Shown: in pieces, positions 54,066 through 62,699 of the stretch
Layout of the letters: the number at the start of each line of letters is the position of its first letter
Numbering within the stretch: position 1 is the first letter of the stretch
Assembly: GCF_034676705.1 (NCBI RefSeq)
Contig: NZ_JAUCBS010000008.1
Span: 1 to 64,000 of the forward strand
Source of the DNA: Gemmobacter sp.
Lineage (GTDB): Bacteria; Pseudomonadota; Alphaproteobacteria; Rhodobacterales; Rhodobacteraceae
Length of the DNA stretch: 64,000 nt
Direction of reading: 5' to 3'
The notes under the pieces: generated by a model
The model's database searches: none
What the model was told of the DNA's origin: nothing
The model's input: only the letters and a program-made list of their open reading frames with translations
Program-made: the position numbers and the translations under genes

Positions 54066-54854
54066 ATGCTTGAACCCCTTCCCACCATTCAGAAACGCGC
54101 CCCGGTCGAAAGCCCCCACGCCCGCCACCTGCCCGCCCGAGTGGCGCTGGACTGGCTGGCCGAGGGCTGGCGCGACCTTGCGCGCGCGCCCGGGTCAAGC
54201 CTCGCCTACGGGGCTGCAGTCGTGGCGATGTCCTGGGCAGTGATCTGGGCGCTGGCGACCTGGGGGCTTCTGTACCTGGCCCTGCCCGCGCTGTCCGGCT
54301 TCCTGATCGTCGGCCCGTTCCTCGCCGTCGGCCTTTACGAGATAAGCCGCCGCCTTGCCCAGGGCGAGCCGCCGACCACCCTGCGCCTGCCACCCGGCGC
54401 GGTGGGGCAGATCGCGATGGCTGGCCTTCTCCTTGGCCTCCTCGTCCTCTTTTGGCTCAGGGCGGCCGACCTCCTCTATGCCCTGTTCTTCGGGCTTCAA
54501 CCCTTCCCCGGCGCGTCCGAGGCGTTCCAGAACGCCTTCACCACGCCACGGGGATGGGCGCTGATCGCGACAGGCCTGCTGGTGGGCGGGCTGTTCGCAG
54601 CCCTCGCCTTCGCGATCAGCGTCTTCTCCTTCCCCATGCTGGTCTCGTCCCGCCGCGATGCACTGACCGCGATGGGCCGCAGCTTCGCGCTGACCGCGCA
54701 GAACCTTCGCCCGATGCTGGCCTGGGGCGCCATCGTGACCGCAGGCACCGCCCTGTCGATCCTGACCGGCCTTACCGCGCTGCTTCTGGTCTTTCCCCTT
54801 CTCGGCCACGGCACCTGGCACGCCTGGCGCGCCATCGACCGCGAGGCCCTATGA
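54066..54854 (+). CDS. DUF2189 multi-span membrane protein
   Basis: 262 residues with about six hydrophobic helices. DUF2189 marks: LDWLAEGWRDLARAPGSSLA, GFLIVGPFLAVGLYEISRRL and SVFSFPMLVSSRRDALTAMG. Family members are often encoded near haem-copper oxidases and NO genes; the biochemical role is unknown. 7 bp after the small membrane protein, 4-bp overlap with ccoS. Confidence 0.85.
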   Translation: MLEPLPTIQKRAPVESPHARHLPARVALDWLAEGWRDLARAPGSSLAYGAAVVAMSWAVIWALATWGLLYLALPALSGFLIVGPFLAVGLYEISRRLAQGEPPTTLRLPPGAVGQIAMAGLLLGLLVLFWLRAADLLYALFFGLQPFPGASEAFQNAFTTPRGWALIATGLLVGGLFAALAFAISVFSFPMLVSSRRDALTAMGRSFALTAQNLRPMLAWGAIVTAGTALSILTGLTALLLVFPLLGHGTWHAWRAIDREAL

Positions 54855-55057
54855 CCATCGGCTTCCTGATCCCGCTGTCGATCGGCATGGGCCTTGCCGG
54901 GCTGGTCGCCTTCTTCTGGGCGCTACGCAACGGACAGTTCAGCGACCCCGAAGGTGACGCCTGCCGCATCCTGATCCCGCAACCCCCAGCGAAAGGAGAT
55001 ACCCATGTCCGACTGGCTTCCCAGCCTTATCACGAAGACCCCGACCGAGGGCTATGA
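54851..55057 (+). CDS. ccoS: cbb3-type oxidase assembly protein CcoS
   Basis: 68 residues. One membrane helix near the start (LIPLSIGMGLAGLVAFFWAL) followed by RNGQFSDPEGDACRIL, the CcoS signature. CcoS is needed for cofactor insertion into cbb3 oxidase. The last 17 codons overlap the tyrosine-haem protein gene in another frame, which is unusual and suggests recent extension or very tight packing. Confidence 0.85.
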   Translation: MTIGFLIPLSIGMGLAGLVAFFWALRNGQFSDPEGDACRILIPQPPAKGDTHVRLASQPYHEDPDRGL

Positions 55058-55238
55058 TCTTGCGTTGAAACTGGCCCGGGTGGCGATCAAGCTGACCCAG
55101 CCCGATGCCGCAGTGCGCGACCGTCTGCGCCCAGAATATGCCGATGATGTCGCGGCGCTGATCGCAGTCAGCCAGGTGGTCGCGACGCATTTCGCCACCG
55201 TCGCCGCCGCGAACGACTACTGGCGCGATGCCACATGA
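55005..55238 (+). CDS. hexameric tyrosine-coordinated haem protein (HTHP) family
   Basis: 77 residues. It resembles HTHP throughout: WLPSLITKTPTEGYDLALKL, ARVAIKLTQPDAAVRDRLRP, and DDVAALIAVSQVVATHFATV. HTHP binds haem through a Tyr and shows peroxidase and weak catalase activity. ATG 55005 has AAAGGAG 7 nt upstream although it starts inside ccoS. Cytoplasmic as read (no signal peptide). In this NO/oxidase island a peroxide- or NO-scavenging role is plausible. Confidence 0.82.
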   Translation: MSDWLPSLITKTPTEGYDLALKLARVAIKLTQPDAAVRDRLRPEYADDVAALIAVSQVVATHFATVAAANDYWRDAT

Positions 55239-55516
55239 CTGGGGTGACCGTTACAGCGCAGGGGTTCGAGGTCGATGCGGTCACGATCGCCAACGCTTTC
55301 GGACTCGACCCCGCGCAGTTGCAGGAAAGGATGCGCGCCGGAGAGGTGACGAGCCTGTGCGAAAAGGGCGTTGATGCTGACGCAGGCCGGTTTCGGCTAA
55401 CCTTTCGTCATTCCGGGCGGGTCTTGCGTTTAACGGTCGACGAAGGCGGAGCCATCCTCAAGCAAAGCACCTTTGACGCCAAAGGCGCACGACCGGCCTC
55501 AAATTCTCACGGCTGA
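55235..55516 (+). CDS. DUF6522-family small protein
   Basis: 93 residues; overlaps the HTHP stop by 4 bp. Pattern FEVDAVTIANAFGLDPAQLQ, MRAGEVTSLCEKGVDADAGR, RLTFRHSGRVLRLTVDEGGA. Small proteins of this type accompany cbb3 and denitrification clusters in Rhodobacteraceae. Function unknown. Last gene of the island. Confidence 0.72.
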   Translation: MTGVTVTAQGFEVDAVTIANAFGLDPAQLQERMRAGEVTSLCEKGVDADAGRFRLTFRHSGRVLRLTVDEGGAILKQSTFDAKGARPASNSHG

Positions 55517-55598
55517 AAACGCACGAAGGGCCGCGAAAAAGATCTTCGGAACCCGGGAACGATTGGGACGCTGTCGCATCCAATAGTCGAGACCGCAC

Positions 55599-55865
55599 GA
55601 AAGGGTCTCGATCAGCCGGCGCTATCGTCTTGGCCTCAAGGCATTGACGCTGGGGGCGCATCACGATCTGGACCAGATGCTGCGCGCCGCCTCGATGCCG
55701 ATCCTGAACCAGCTGACCGCGACCAGCGGCGAGGCGAGTTACCTGATGGTGCGCCGTGGCCTGACCTGCGTTGCAGTCGCGCGGTCGCTTCCGGCCACGG
55801 CGATCCATCTGGCCATCGAGGAGGGGGTGCGCACGCCCCTTCATGCCGGTAACCGTCCGGTCTGA
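55599..55865 (+). pseudogene. IclR-family regulator, internal fragment
   Basis: About 88 codons read SRRYRLGLKALTLGAHHDLD, then MPILNQLTATSGEASYLMVR and VARSLPATAIHLAIEEGVRT, ending with PLHAGNRPV and TGA. This is the linker and first part of the IclR effector-binding domain. The HTH is missing upstream and the rest is cut by an IS66 element at 55869. Confidence 0.72.
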
Positions 55866-55868
55866 CCG

Positions 55869-57368
55869 CTACCTGTTCCATCGCCAGGGCAGAAGGTCGT
55901 CGACCTTTGTGATTTTGTAGTCCGGGATGCGGGCGAGGGTGTCGGCCAGCCAAGCGTGGGGGTCGACGTCGTTGAGTTTGGCCGTTTCGATCAGGGTGTA
56001 GGCGATGGCGGCGGCCTTGCCGCCTGCTTCCGAACCGACGAAGAGGTAGTTCTTGCGGCCGAGGGCGATGGCGCGCATGCCGCGTTCAGCCGCATTGTTA
56101 TCCAACTCCAGGATGCCGTGCTCGAGATAGGGACGCAGGCGTTCCATTCGGGTCAGGGCGTATCGGATGGCGGAGGCCAATGGAGATTTGCCCGAGATTG
56201 TGGTGAGTTGCATTGCCAGCCATCGTTCCAGATCGTCGAAGACTGGGGTGGCATGGGTGCGGCGGAGTTCTGCGCGGCGATCCGGTGGGGCGCCGCGAGC
56301 TTCCTTCTCGACGGCATAAAGTTGTGCGATCCGGCCGATGGCCTCTTCGGCGATCAGGGAGCCCTGCGACCGGTGGATGTCGACGAACTTGCGCCTGACA
56401 TGGGCCATGCAGGCGACCTCGCGGATGGCGCCGGAGCGATAGAGGTCCTCGAACCCGGCATAACCGTCGGCATGCATCCAGCCGCGGAAGCGGGCGAGAT
56501 GGTCTTTGGGATGCTGGCCTTTCCTGTCGCCGGAGAAGCGATACCAGGCGGCCGGGGGCGCCGCGCCGCCCCAGGGCCGTTCATCGCGGGCATAGGTCCA
56601 AAGCCTTGCAGTTTGGGTCTTGCCGGTGCCGGGCGCCAGCATGCTGATGGGCGTGTCGTCGGCGAAGATCGCCTCGGCCGACAGGACATGGCGGCCGATG
56701 GCATCGGCCAGGGGTTCGAGCAGGGCTGTCGTCTTGCCGACCCAATCGGCTAGGGTGGATCGATCCAGATCGAGCCCTTCGCGGTCGAAGATCTGGCTCT
56801 GGCGATACAGGGGAAGATGATCGGCATATTTGCTGACCAGTACATGGGCCAGCAGGCCCGGTCCCGGGCGGCCACGCTCGATCGGGCGCGAGGGTAACGG
56901 GGCTTGGACGAACCGTTCGCAGCAAGCGCAGGTCAGGCGCGGCCGGACGATCCGGTTCACGATGAAGCGTCCGGGGACGTATTCCAGCTCCTCCGTCACA
57001 TCCTCGCCGATCCGGCGCAGGCGACCGCCGCAATCGGCACAGGCATCTGCGCCCGGCGTCAGCTCAACCTCCATCCGGGGGATGTGGTCAGGGATCGGGC
57101 GGCGCTTGGGTCTGTCCTTCTCCTCGATGTCCGGCAGCTTCATCCGCGCGGTCATGGCCGCCGCGGCGATCTCGCTGGTCTCCAAGGCCAGTTGCAGTTG
57201 CTCGGCCGTCTCGGATGACGCGCCAAACCGGGGCGCCCGGTGCCCGGCCAACTGGTGCCGCAGCTTCTCGATCAGGATTGCTTGCGCCTTCACTTCCGCC
57301 AAAAGCCGCGCGGTGAAGCTGCGCAGTTCCTCGGGATCTTCCGGCAAAGTCAGGGTTTGATCCAGCAT
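55869..57368 (-). CDS. tnpC: IS66-family transposase TnpC
   Basis: 499 residues, full length. N-terminal leucine-zipper-like helix (LLAEVKAQAILIEKLRHQLA), zinc-ribbon region (CADCGGRLRRIGEDVTEELE ... CACCERF), and the DDE core with DRSTLADWVGKTTALLEPLA, IFADDTPISMLAPGTG, WTYARDERPWGG and the final LDNNAAERGMRAIALGRKNY. C-terminal tail DVDPHAWLADTLARIPDYKI is typical. Confidence 0.93.
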   Translation of the reverse strand: MLDQTLTLPEDPEELRSFTARLLAEVKAQAILIEKLRHQLAGHRAPRFGASSETAEQLQLALETSEIAAAAMTARMKLPDIEEKDRPKRRPIPDHIPRMEVELTPGADACADCGGRLRRIGEDVTEELEYVPGRFIVNRIVRPRLTCACCERFVQAPLPSRPIERGRPGPGLLAHVLVSKYADHLPLYRQSQIFDREGLDLDRSTLADWVGKTTALLEPLADAIGRHVLSAEAIFADDTPISMLAPGTGKTQTARLWTYARDERPWGGAAPPAAWYRFSGDRKGQHPKDHLARFRGWMHADGYAGFEDLYRSGAIREVACMAHVRRKFVDIHRSQGSLIAEEAIGRIAQLYAVEKEARGAPPDRRAELRRTHATPVFDDLERWLAMQLTTISGKSPLASAIRYALTRMERLRPYLEHGILELDNNAAERGMRAIALGRKNYLFVGSEAGGKAAAIAYTLIETAKLNDVDPHAWLADTLARIPDYKITKVDDLLPWRWNR

Positions 57369-57426
57369 GGATACAGTTTATCCCACTGTATTCGTTGTGG
57401 GAATCGTTGATTGCGGGACTGGCAGA

Positions 57427-57577
57427 TTATCCCGCTGCCAAAGGCCGCCACGTCCGCTGCGGCGCCCGCCAGTCGATGCCTTCGAGCAGCATCGAGCTGC
57501 GCAGGCGTCAGCGCCACCTTGCCCTCCTTCGCCGACGGCCAGACGAACCGGCCCTTCTCCAACCGCTTCAGGAACAT
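57427..57577 (-). pseudogene. IS66 TnpB, truncated and frameshifted
   Basis: Starts at MFLKRLEKGRFVWPSAKEGK, the middle of TnpB. After LTPAQL the reading frame slips by one base; the true tail MLLEGIDWRAPQRTWRPLAA is found in the next frame, ending at 57427. The N-terminal half is missing. Confidence 0.75.
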
Positions 57578-57626
57578 GCAGGCCCCCTGAGCTACTCCCC
57601 AACTTTTGGACAGTTTTCCGGGTGAT

Positions 57627-57869
57627 TTAAGCTACTGCCTGCACCTGCTGATCGGTTTGGGTGTGGTTGAAGTAGACCACAGCGGGCGGTTGTCCGCCAT
57701 GGGCAGTGTGGGGGCGTTGGCGATTGTAGAAGGTGATCCAGCGCCCGATGCCAGCCCTTGCCTGCGATCCGGTTTCCCATGCGTGCAGGTAGACGCATTC
57801 ATACTTCAGGGACCGCCAAAGGCGTTCGATGAAGATGTTGTCGAGGCGAGGGTTTGATTTCCGATCCGT
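57627..57869 (-). pseudogene. IS3-family OrfB, C-terminal remnant
   Basis: About 80 codons: NPRLDNIFIERLWRSLKYEC, VYLHAWETGSQARAGIGRWI and NRQRPHTAHGGQPPAVVYFN. This is the last third of an IS3 transposase including the catalytic Glu; the two Asp residues are gone. Sequence 57593-57626 may be the element's right end. Confidence 0.8.
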
Positions 57870-57885
57870 CCACACTGCATTGCAA

Positions 57886-57919
57886 GAAAAAGCCTCCGCC
57901 CGGATTCTCGGGCAGAGGC
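57886..57919 (-). terminator. rho-independent terminator of the TRAP operon
   Basis: Read on the minus strand: GCCTCTGCCCG, a 6-nt loop, CGGGCGGAGGC, then TTTTTCTT. An 11-bp stem with one mismatch and a clear T-run, 23 bp after the dctP stop. Confidence 0.88.
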
Positions 57920-57941
57920 GATGGTAGCGGAACCGTCTAAA

Positions 57942-59030
57942 CTATTTGGCGCAGGCCGTCAGCTTTTCCACGCTGGGGCCAGCCGGGGTGCGGCCCAGAT
58001 TGAACGGGGCCGACGCGTTGCGCCAGTTGGCATAGTCCTGCAGATAGGTCACCTGGCTGAGATAGACCTTGGCCGACAGAGGGTTTTCGCAGGCCGTGGC
58101 CTCGATCGTGGCATTGGCCATGTCCTGGATCTTGGCCAGCGTCTCGTCATCCATGCGGGTGATTTCGGTGCCAGCCTCCTTGAACTGCTGATAGGCGTCG
58201 TTCGCGCGCTTTTCGGTGAAGGACAGCGACCACAGCATGGTCGCATCTGCCGCGATGCGCAGTTTCTGCTGGGTTTCCGGCTTCAGCGCGTCCCAGGATG
58301 CCTTGTTGATCATCACGCCGAACACCGAGGACGACTGGTGCCAGCCCGGTGTGGACCAGTGCGAGGTGACCTGCTGGAACCCGCCCGACCAGTCGACGTT
58401 CGGGGTGGAAAATTCGGCCCCGTCGATCACGCCACGCTCCAGCGCCTGATAGATCTCGCCGCCCGCCATCGACACCTGGCTGCCGCCCAGCTGGGTCAGC
58501 AACCGGCCCTGCTCCAGCCCCGACAGGCGCAGGCGCATGCCTTGCAGATCGGCGGTGTTGCGGATGGCCTTCTTGGTGCGGAAGCCGGATTCGTTGTTGG
58601 TCACGCCATAGGGCAGGTAGACCATGCCGAACTTGCCATAGACCTCGTTGTAAAGGTCCGCGCCGCCCCATTGCTGGATCCAGTTCACATAGTCGACGGC
58701 GTTGAACAGGCTGGCATGGGTGGCCAGCGGCGAAAAGGCGGTGTTGCGACCGGCCCAATAGCCCGGCCAGTCGGCGCCGGCCTGCACGGTGCCGGATTCC
58801 ACGGCGCCAAAGACCTCGCCCGCCGGCACCAGCGCGCCGCCGTCGAACAGCTCGATCGCCAGTTCGCCGGCGGTCAGCGCATTGGCCAGTTCGACGAACT
58901 TGCGGTCGATCTCGATCAGTTCCAGCGAGGCCGGCCAGACGGTCGTCATCGTCCAGCTTTCCTGCGCCTTGGCCACGGTGGTCAGCGCGATGGCACTGAT
59001 CGCGGCAAGGGCCGTTGTCTTGATGCTCAT
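57942..59030 (-). CDS. dctP: TRAP transporter solute-binding protein, DctP family
   Basis: 362 residues. Signal peptide MSIKTTALAAISAIALTTVAKA, cleavage before QESW. DctP-type core: WPASLELIEIDRKFVELANA, VESGTVQAGADWPGYWAGRN and LQGMRLRLSGLEQGRLLTQL, with the carboxylate-binding Arg probably in MRLRLSG. IYQALERGVIDGAEFSTPNV is the family helix. Ligand unknown; aryl or keto-carboxylates are typical for this subgroup. Third gene of a Q-M-P operon, 19 bp after dctM, followed by a strong terminator. Confidence 0.92.
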   Translation of the reverse strand: MSIKTTALAAISAIALTTVAKAQESWTMTTVWPASLELIEIDRKFVELANALTAGELAIELFDGGALVPAGEVFGAVESGTVQAGADWPGYWAGRNTAFSPLATHASLFNAVDYVNWIQQWGGADLYNEVYGKFGMVYLPYGVTNNESGFRTKKAIRNTADLQGMRLRLSGLEQGRLLTQLGGSQVSMAGGEIYQALERGVIDGAEFSTPNVDWSGGFQQVTSHWSTPGWHQSSSVFGVMINKASWDALKPETQQKLRIAADATMLWSLSFTEKRANDAYQQFKEAGTEITRMDDETLAKIQDMANATIEATACENPLSAKVYLSQVTYLQDYANWRNASAPFNLGRTPAGPSVEKLTACAK

Positions 59031-59049
59031 GGTCTTTCTCCTCCTCGTG

Positions 59050-60375
59050 TTATTTCGGTCCGTAAAGCGCCTGTGGCAGCCAGGTCACCAGATCTGGGAA
59101 CACAGCCATCAACACCGCCATGGCGATGATCAGCGCGATGAACGGCAGGACACCGATGATGATGTCCGAGATCTTCACATCCGGCGGCGCGATCGCCCGC
59201 ATGTAGAACAGGGCATAGCCGAAGGGCGGCGTCAGGAAACTGGTCTGCAACACGACCGCCATGAGAACGACAAACCACAACTGGTTGATGCCCATTTCCT
59301 GCACCACCGGCAGGAAGATCGGGAACGACAGCAGCACGATGCCCGTCCAGTCCAGGAACATGCCCAGGATGAAGACGATGAACATCATCACCGTGATCAG
59401 CATCCAGGGTTCCATGTCCAGCGCGCGCATCAGGTTCTGCGTCGCGCGCAGGCCGCCGGTGATGTTGAAGACCCCGGTAAAGGCGGTGGCCCCCACGACG
59501 ATGAACAGGATCATCGCCGAGGTGCGGGCCGTTTCGTAAAGCGCGCTGCGGAAGGTCGGCCAGTCGAACCGGCCGCGGAAGATCACGATCAGCAGGGCCA
59601 GCAGCACGCCCACCGCCGAAGCCTCTGTTGCGGTGGCGATGCCGGCCAGCATTGTGCCCAGGATGCCGAAGATCAGCACAAGCGGCGGCACCGCCTCGAC
59701 CAGCAGCATCCGCGCCAGTTCGCCCCGCGAGACCCGTTCCTCGGAGGTGACTGCTGGCGCCAGATCGGGCCGCACCAGCGCAACCACCGCAACATAGATG
59801 CCATACAGCACCCCCAGCAGCACGCCCGGCACCATGGCCCCGGCAAACAGCTCGCCCACGGAAAGGCCGGAATTGGACGACATCAGGATCAGCATGATCG
59901 ACGGCGGAATCAGGATCCCCAGGCACCCCGAGGCCGCGATCAGCCCGGTGCTGAGCCGCTTGGAATAGCCGTATTGCAGCATCGGTTTCAGCGCCATCAC
60001 GCCCATCACCGTGATAGAGGCGCCGATGATGCCCGTGGTGGCCGCCAGCAGGATGGAAATGACCACGACGGCCAGCCCCAGCCCGCCCGTCACCCGCGCC
60101 AGCAACAGGCGCAGCGCCTCGAACATGCGGTCGGTCACGCCGCTGTCCGACAGGAAGCGCGCCATCAGCACGAACAGCGGGATCGCGATCAGGACATAGT
60201 TGTCCAGCACATCCCCGAAGATGCGGTTGATCACGATGCCCAGCACCTGCGTCTTGCCGGCGATCACCGCGCCCAGCACCGCAGTGCCCCCCAGCACAAA
60301 GGCCAGTGGGTGGCCCATGAACAGACCGATCACCAGAAGCCCGGCCATGATCAGGGCAATCATTTCACCCGACAT
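59050..60375 (-). CDS. dctM: TRAP transporter large permease, DctM family
   Basis: 441 residues with about 12 hydrophobic helices. Seen: MIALIMAGLLVIGLFMGHPL at the start, ASGCLGILIPPSIMLILMSS (conserved TRAP-M motif with the substrate-site Pro-Pro-Ser), and a mirrored half ending LTPPFGYALFYMRAIAPPDV. It performs sodium-driven uptake with the binding protein. Overlaps the dctQ stop by 11 bp. Confidence 0.94.
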   Translation of the reverse strand: MSGEMIALIMAGLLVIGLFMGHPLAFVLGGTAVLGAVIAGKTQVLGIVINRIFGDVLDNYVLIAIPLFVLMARFLSDSGVTDRMFEALRLLLARVTGGLGLAVVVISILLAATTGIIGASITVMGVMALKPMLQYGYSKRLSTGLIAASGCLGILIPPSIMLILMSSNSGLSVGELFAGAMVPGVLLGVLYGIYVAVVALVRPDLAPAVTSEERVSRGELARMLLVEAVPPLVLIFGILGTMLAGIATATEASAVGVLLALLIVIFRGRFDWPTFRSALYETARTSAMILFIVVGATAFTGVFNITGGLRATQNLMRALDMEPWMLITVMMFIVFILGMFLDWTGIVLLSFPIFLPVVQEMGINQLWFVVLMAVVLQTSFLTPPFGYALFYMRAIAPPDVKISDIIIGVLPFIALIIAMAVLMAVFPDLVTWLPQALYGPK

Positions 60376-60871
60376 CGCGCGTCTCCTCGATCCGGGTCAC
60401 CAGCAGCTTGACGAATTCGGCAATGCCTTGCAGCAACAGCAGGACCGCGGCCACCGCCATGGCGATCTTGATCGGATAGACCGGCATCTGGATCGCACCA
60501 TAGGTCGTTTCCCCCTGATTCCAGGACCGAAGCGCAAACAGGTAGCTTTGGTGAACAAAGACCCAGGCAAAGGGAAAGAAAAAGATCGGGTAGCCAAGGA
60601 TCTCGACAATCCGCCGTGGCAGGGGCTTCAGCGCGCCCGTCACCAGATCGACCCGCACATGCGCCTGATGGCGCAGTGCATAGCCCCCGAGCAGGATGAA
60701 ATAGAAGCCGAACAGGCCTTTGGTCAGATCAAAGGCCCAAAGAGTCGGGGCATTGAACGCATAGCGCAAGACGACATCATAGATGATAAGGCCGGCAAAC
60801 AGCACGGCCACCCATGATACCACCCTGCCGACAACCTCATTGAGGCCGTCGATCAGACGGATCAGCAACAT
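60365..60871 (-). CDS. dctQ: TRAP transporter small permease, DctQ family
   Basis: 168 residues, four hydrophobic helices. ATG 60871 (MLLIRLIDGLNEVVG) is chosen because GGGAGG lies 4 nt upstream; the longer frame to 61003 reads through a palindrome and is not conserved-looking. DVVLRYAFNAPTLWAFDLTK and GGYALRHQAHVRVDLVTGAL are the DctQ signature. First gene of the operon. Confidence 0.9.
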   Translation of the reverse strand: MLLIRLIDGLNEVVGRVVSWVAVLFAGLIIYDVVLRYAFNAPTLWAFDLTKGLFGFYFILLGGYALRHQAHVRVDLVTGALKPLPRRIVEILGYPIFFFPFAWVFVHQSYLFALRSWNQGETTYGAIQMPVYPIKIAMAVAAVLLLLQGIAEFVKLLVTRIEETRDVG

Positions 60872-60942
60872 GTATCCTCCCAAGGCGTCAGGCAGTTTCC
60901 CACGCCAACATGACGAACTATTCATGTTCAATCCAAAGCTGT

Positions 60943-60978
60943 CAACTCGGGGCAGGTCAATTGACCTGCCCCGAGTTG
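60943..60978. promoter_or_regulatory. 36-bp perfect palindrome upstream of the TRAP operon
   Basis: Half-site CAACTCGGGGCAGGTCAA followed at once by its exact reverse complement, with no loop. It lies 72 bp before the dctQ start. It may be an operator for a lost regulator or the footprint of an IS-mediated rearrangement. Confidence 0.6.
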
Positions 60979-61103
60979 CCTTGCGCGGAGTTTCAGACAT
61001 CATGCCCGCCGGCTCGCCCAGGATGACTTCGTATGTCGTCGGCCGTCTTCGATGCCCCGGATCGTCGCGGTCGTCGCGCTGACCTAATCCTCCAGTTTGA
61101 CCG

Positions 61104-61238
61104 CTATCCGTTCCAGTGCCAAGGCATCAGATCATCGACTCTGGTGATCTTGTAGTCTCGGATGCGGGCGATGATGTCGGCCAGCCATGAGAGAGGATCG
61201 ACGGCGTTGATCTTGGCCATTTCGATCAGGGTACCTTG
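61104..61238 (-). pseudogene. IS66 TnpC extreme C-terminus, second remnant
   Basis: Minus strand: LIEMAKINAVDPLSWLADII, ARIRDYKITRVDDLMPWHWN, then stop at 61104. Related to but clearly different from the TnpC at 55869 (DVDPHAWLADTLARIPDYKI). All upstream sequence is missing. Confidence 0.75.
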
Positions 61239-61473
61239 CCCCTTACCTTTCAGAAGGTCGGCGGTCCTACCCCATGCGGCCGCATACTATCCTTCGTCTT
61301 GGGAAGCGAGCATTTCCGGCGCCGATAGGCGTTTAATGTTCAAAATATCATAGAAATGCTCGCCACATGAATATGTCTTATGACATCCGATAATCTTGCC
61401 TTATCGGATGTCGTGGCGCGCGATCTGATACCAGGCGTCTGTCGCCACGGTAGGACTGTCGGATGGCCGGGAT
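61239..61473. other. non-coding joint with a 12-bp inverted repeat
   Basis: No gene. GACATCCGATAA (61382-61393) and TTATCGGATGTC (61401-61412) form a perfect stem with a 7-nt loop, AT-richer than its surroundings. It lies just beyond the end of the tniQ remnant, where a resolution site or transposon end could be expected. Confidence 0.5.
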
Positions 61474-62456
61474 TCATGAGATTCTATGCCGGTAATTATG
61501 AGACTGGCGCTGCTTCGCGGCTTTTTCGGCGCTCTGGCGTAGTCGTTCGTCGCGCTCAGCGCGCCAGAACCGGGCCGAGATGCTTCGTCTCATGGAGAGC
61601 GGCCATGTCTCAAACGCCTCCCGGACCCGTCCCTGCCCTTCCGCGTCGCACGCGAGCATGACTGCGATCGCCCATTTGACCGGGCCCTCGATGATCCGCC
61701 CGATGCCGGCCGTCAGCGCGAAGCGCTGCAACAGCGAGCCCTGTGTCAGCGTGGAGACCGGGACGCACCGGTTTGGTGAGGACTGGCGCCACCTGATCGT
61801 ATTCAGGAACAACGACCGTCAGCGCCTGTGGGACGACCGGCGTGGCGAGGAAATCATGGTAGTTGCGCCGGTCCTCCAGAGACATTCGTGGTTGCTCGCC
61901 CAGGTTTGGCGGCGAGGCGCGACGATGCAGTGCCGTCAGAACCTGGAGCACTTCAGGCACCCCCAAGTCCCCCTGCTCCGCGCCGTACGCCCAGGCATCA
62001 AGATGAGCGGCCCCGGCCTCGGCATACCCTTCAAGCTCATCGAAGCAGCCCGCTCCAAACACGTCCAACAAAGTTGCGCCAGTGGCGTCACGGAACCCCA
62101 CGCCATGCAACAGACAGCGCAATCGCCACGGCAGCGCTGCGGGTTTGCGATGCAGTTCCTCGGGACAGAGCCGGCACAAATACCGGTTCTTCCGCGCGAT
62201 CATCATGCGCGCCGCAGCTCCCAGCTCCCGGAATGTCATGGCCTGCACAGCCACAGTCGAAAGGCCGGTCCTGGCGGCGATCAAGGCCCCCTGCCCTTCC
62301 GAAAGCCGCCATTCCAGGTCGAACACGTCGCACCCCTGCAGGCCAAACTCCGAAACCGTCATGGCGTAGAACGCAGCCATGCGCGCAATCCAGGAGGACA
62401 ACCGCTCGTCGGCCTCAGGGGCGTAGACAAACGGCAGGCGCGCGCGGCCCGTCACA
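61474..62456 (-). pseudogene. TniQ-family transposition protein, frameshifted
   Basis: Starts with GTG 62456 overlapping the upstream stop: LPFVYAPEADERLSSWIARM, the TniQ opening, then the zinc-finger region CRLCPEELHRKPAALPWRLR with CLLHG. Near 61765 one base is missing: frame one ends meaningfully at APVLTKPVR, and frame two continues PVSTLTQGSLLQRFALTAG to a stop at 61474. TniQ helps choose the target and end complex in Tn5053/Tn402- and Tn7-like transposons. Confidence 0.72.
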
Positions 62457-62680
62457 CCGGCTCTCCCAGGACTGCCTGCAACCGGTCGCCGCACAGAATA
62501 TCGCGCGAGAGGATGCGTTCCTCCCCGCTTTCGATGGCGGCGATCGCGAGCTGCGACAGGATCGAAAAGATGCCCGAGGTGATGCCGCCGGTCACCTTGA
62601 TCATCCGCGTGAGTGCCTTTTCGTCGATCTGGCTTTGGCGCCGAAGCGGCAGCGTGCGTGTGAGCGTGCTCATCAGCCCT
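62452..62680 (-). pseudogene. TniB/TnsC-like ATPase, C-terminal remnant
   Basis: About 74 codons: LPLRRQSQIDEKALTRMIKV, TGGITSGIFSILSQLAIAAI and ESGEERILSRDIL. This is the C-terminal end of TniB-type AAA proteins, and it overlaps tniQ by 5 bp as in intact tni operons. The Walker motifs are lost upstream, where an IS110 fragment begins. Confidence 0.65.
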
Positions 62681-62699
62681 GACCGGAATCAGGGACAGC

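Larger units (their letters stand above)
55869..57590 (-). mobile_element. IS66-family element, 5'-truncated
   Basis: Holds an intact tnpC and the second half of tnpB on the minus strand. tnpA and the left end are replaced at about 57590 by an IS3 remnant. Its tnpC end cuts the iclR gene. Same orientation as the IS66 remnant at 45572-46105, with the NsrR island between them. Confidence 0.8.

Noticed and set aside
58789..60411. 540-codon plus-strand frame opposite dctP/dctM
   Set aside because: Composition (RHHRDQHQ-like runs) is that of the reverse complement of membrane-protein codons; no motif.
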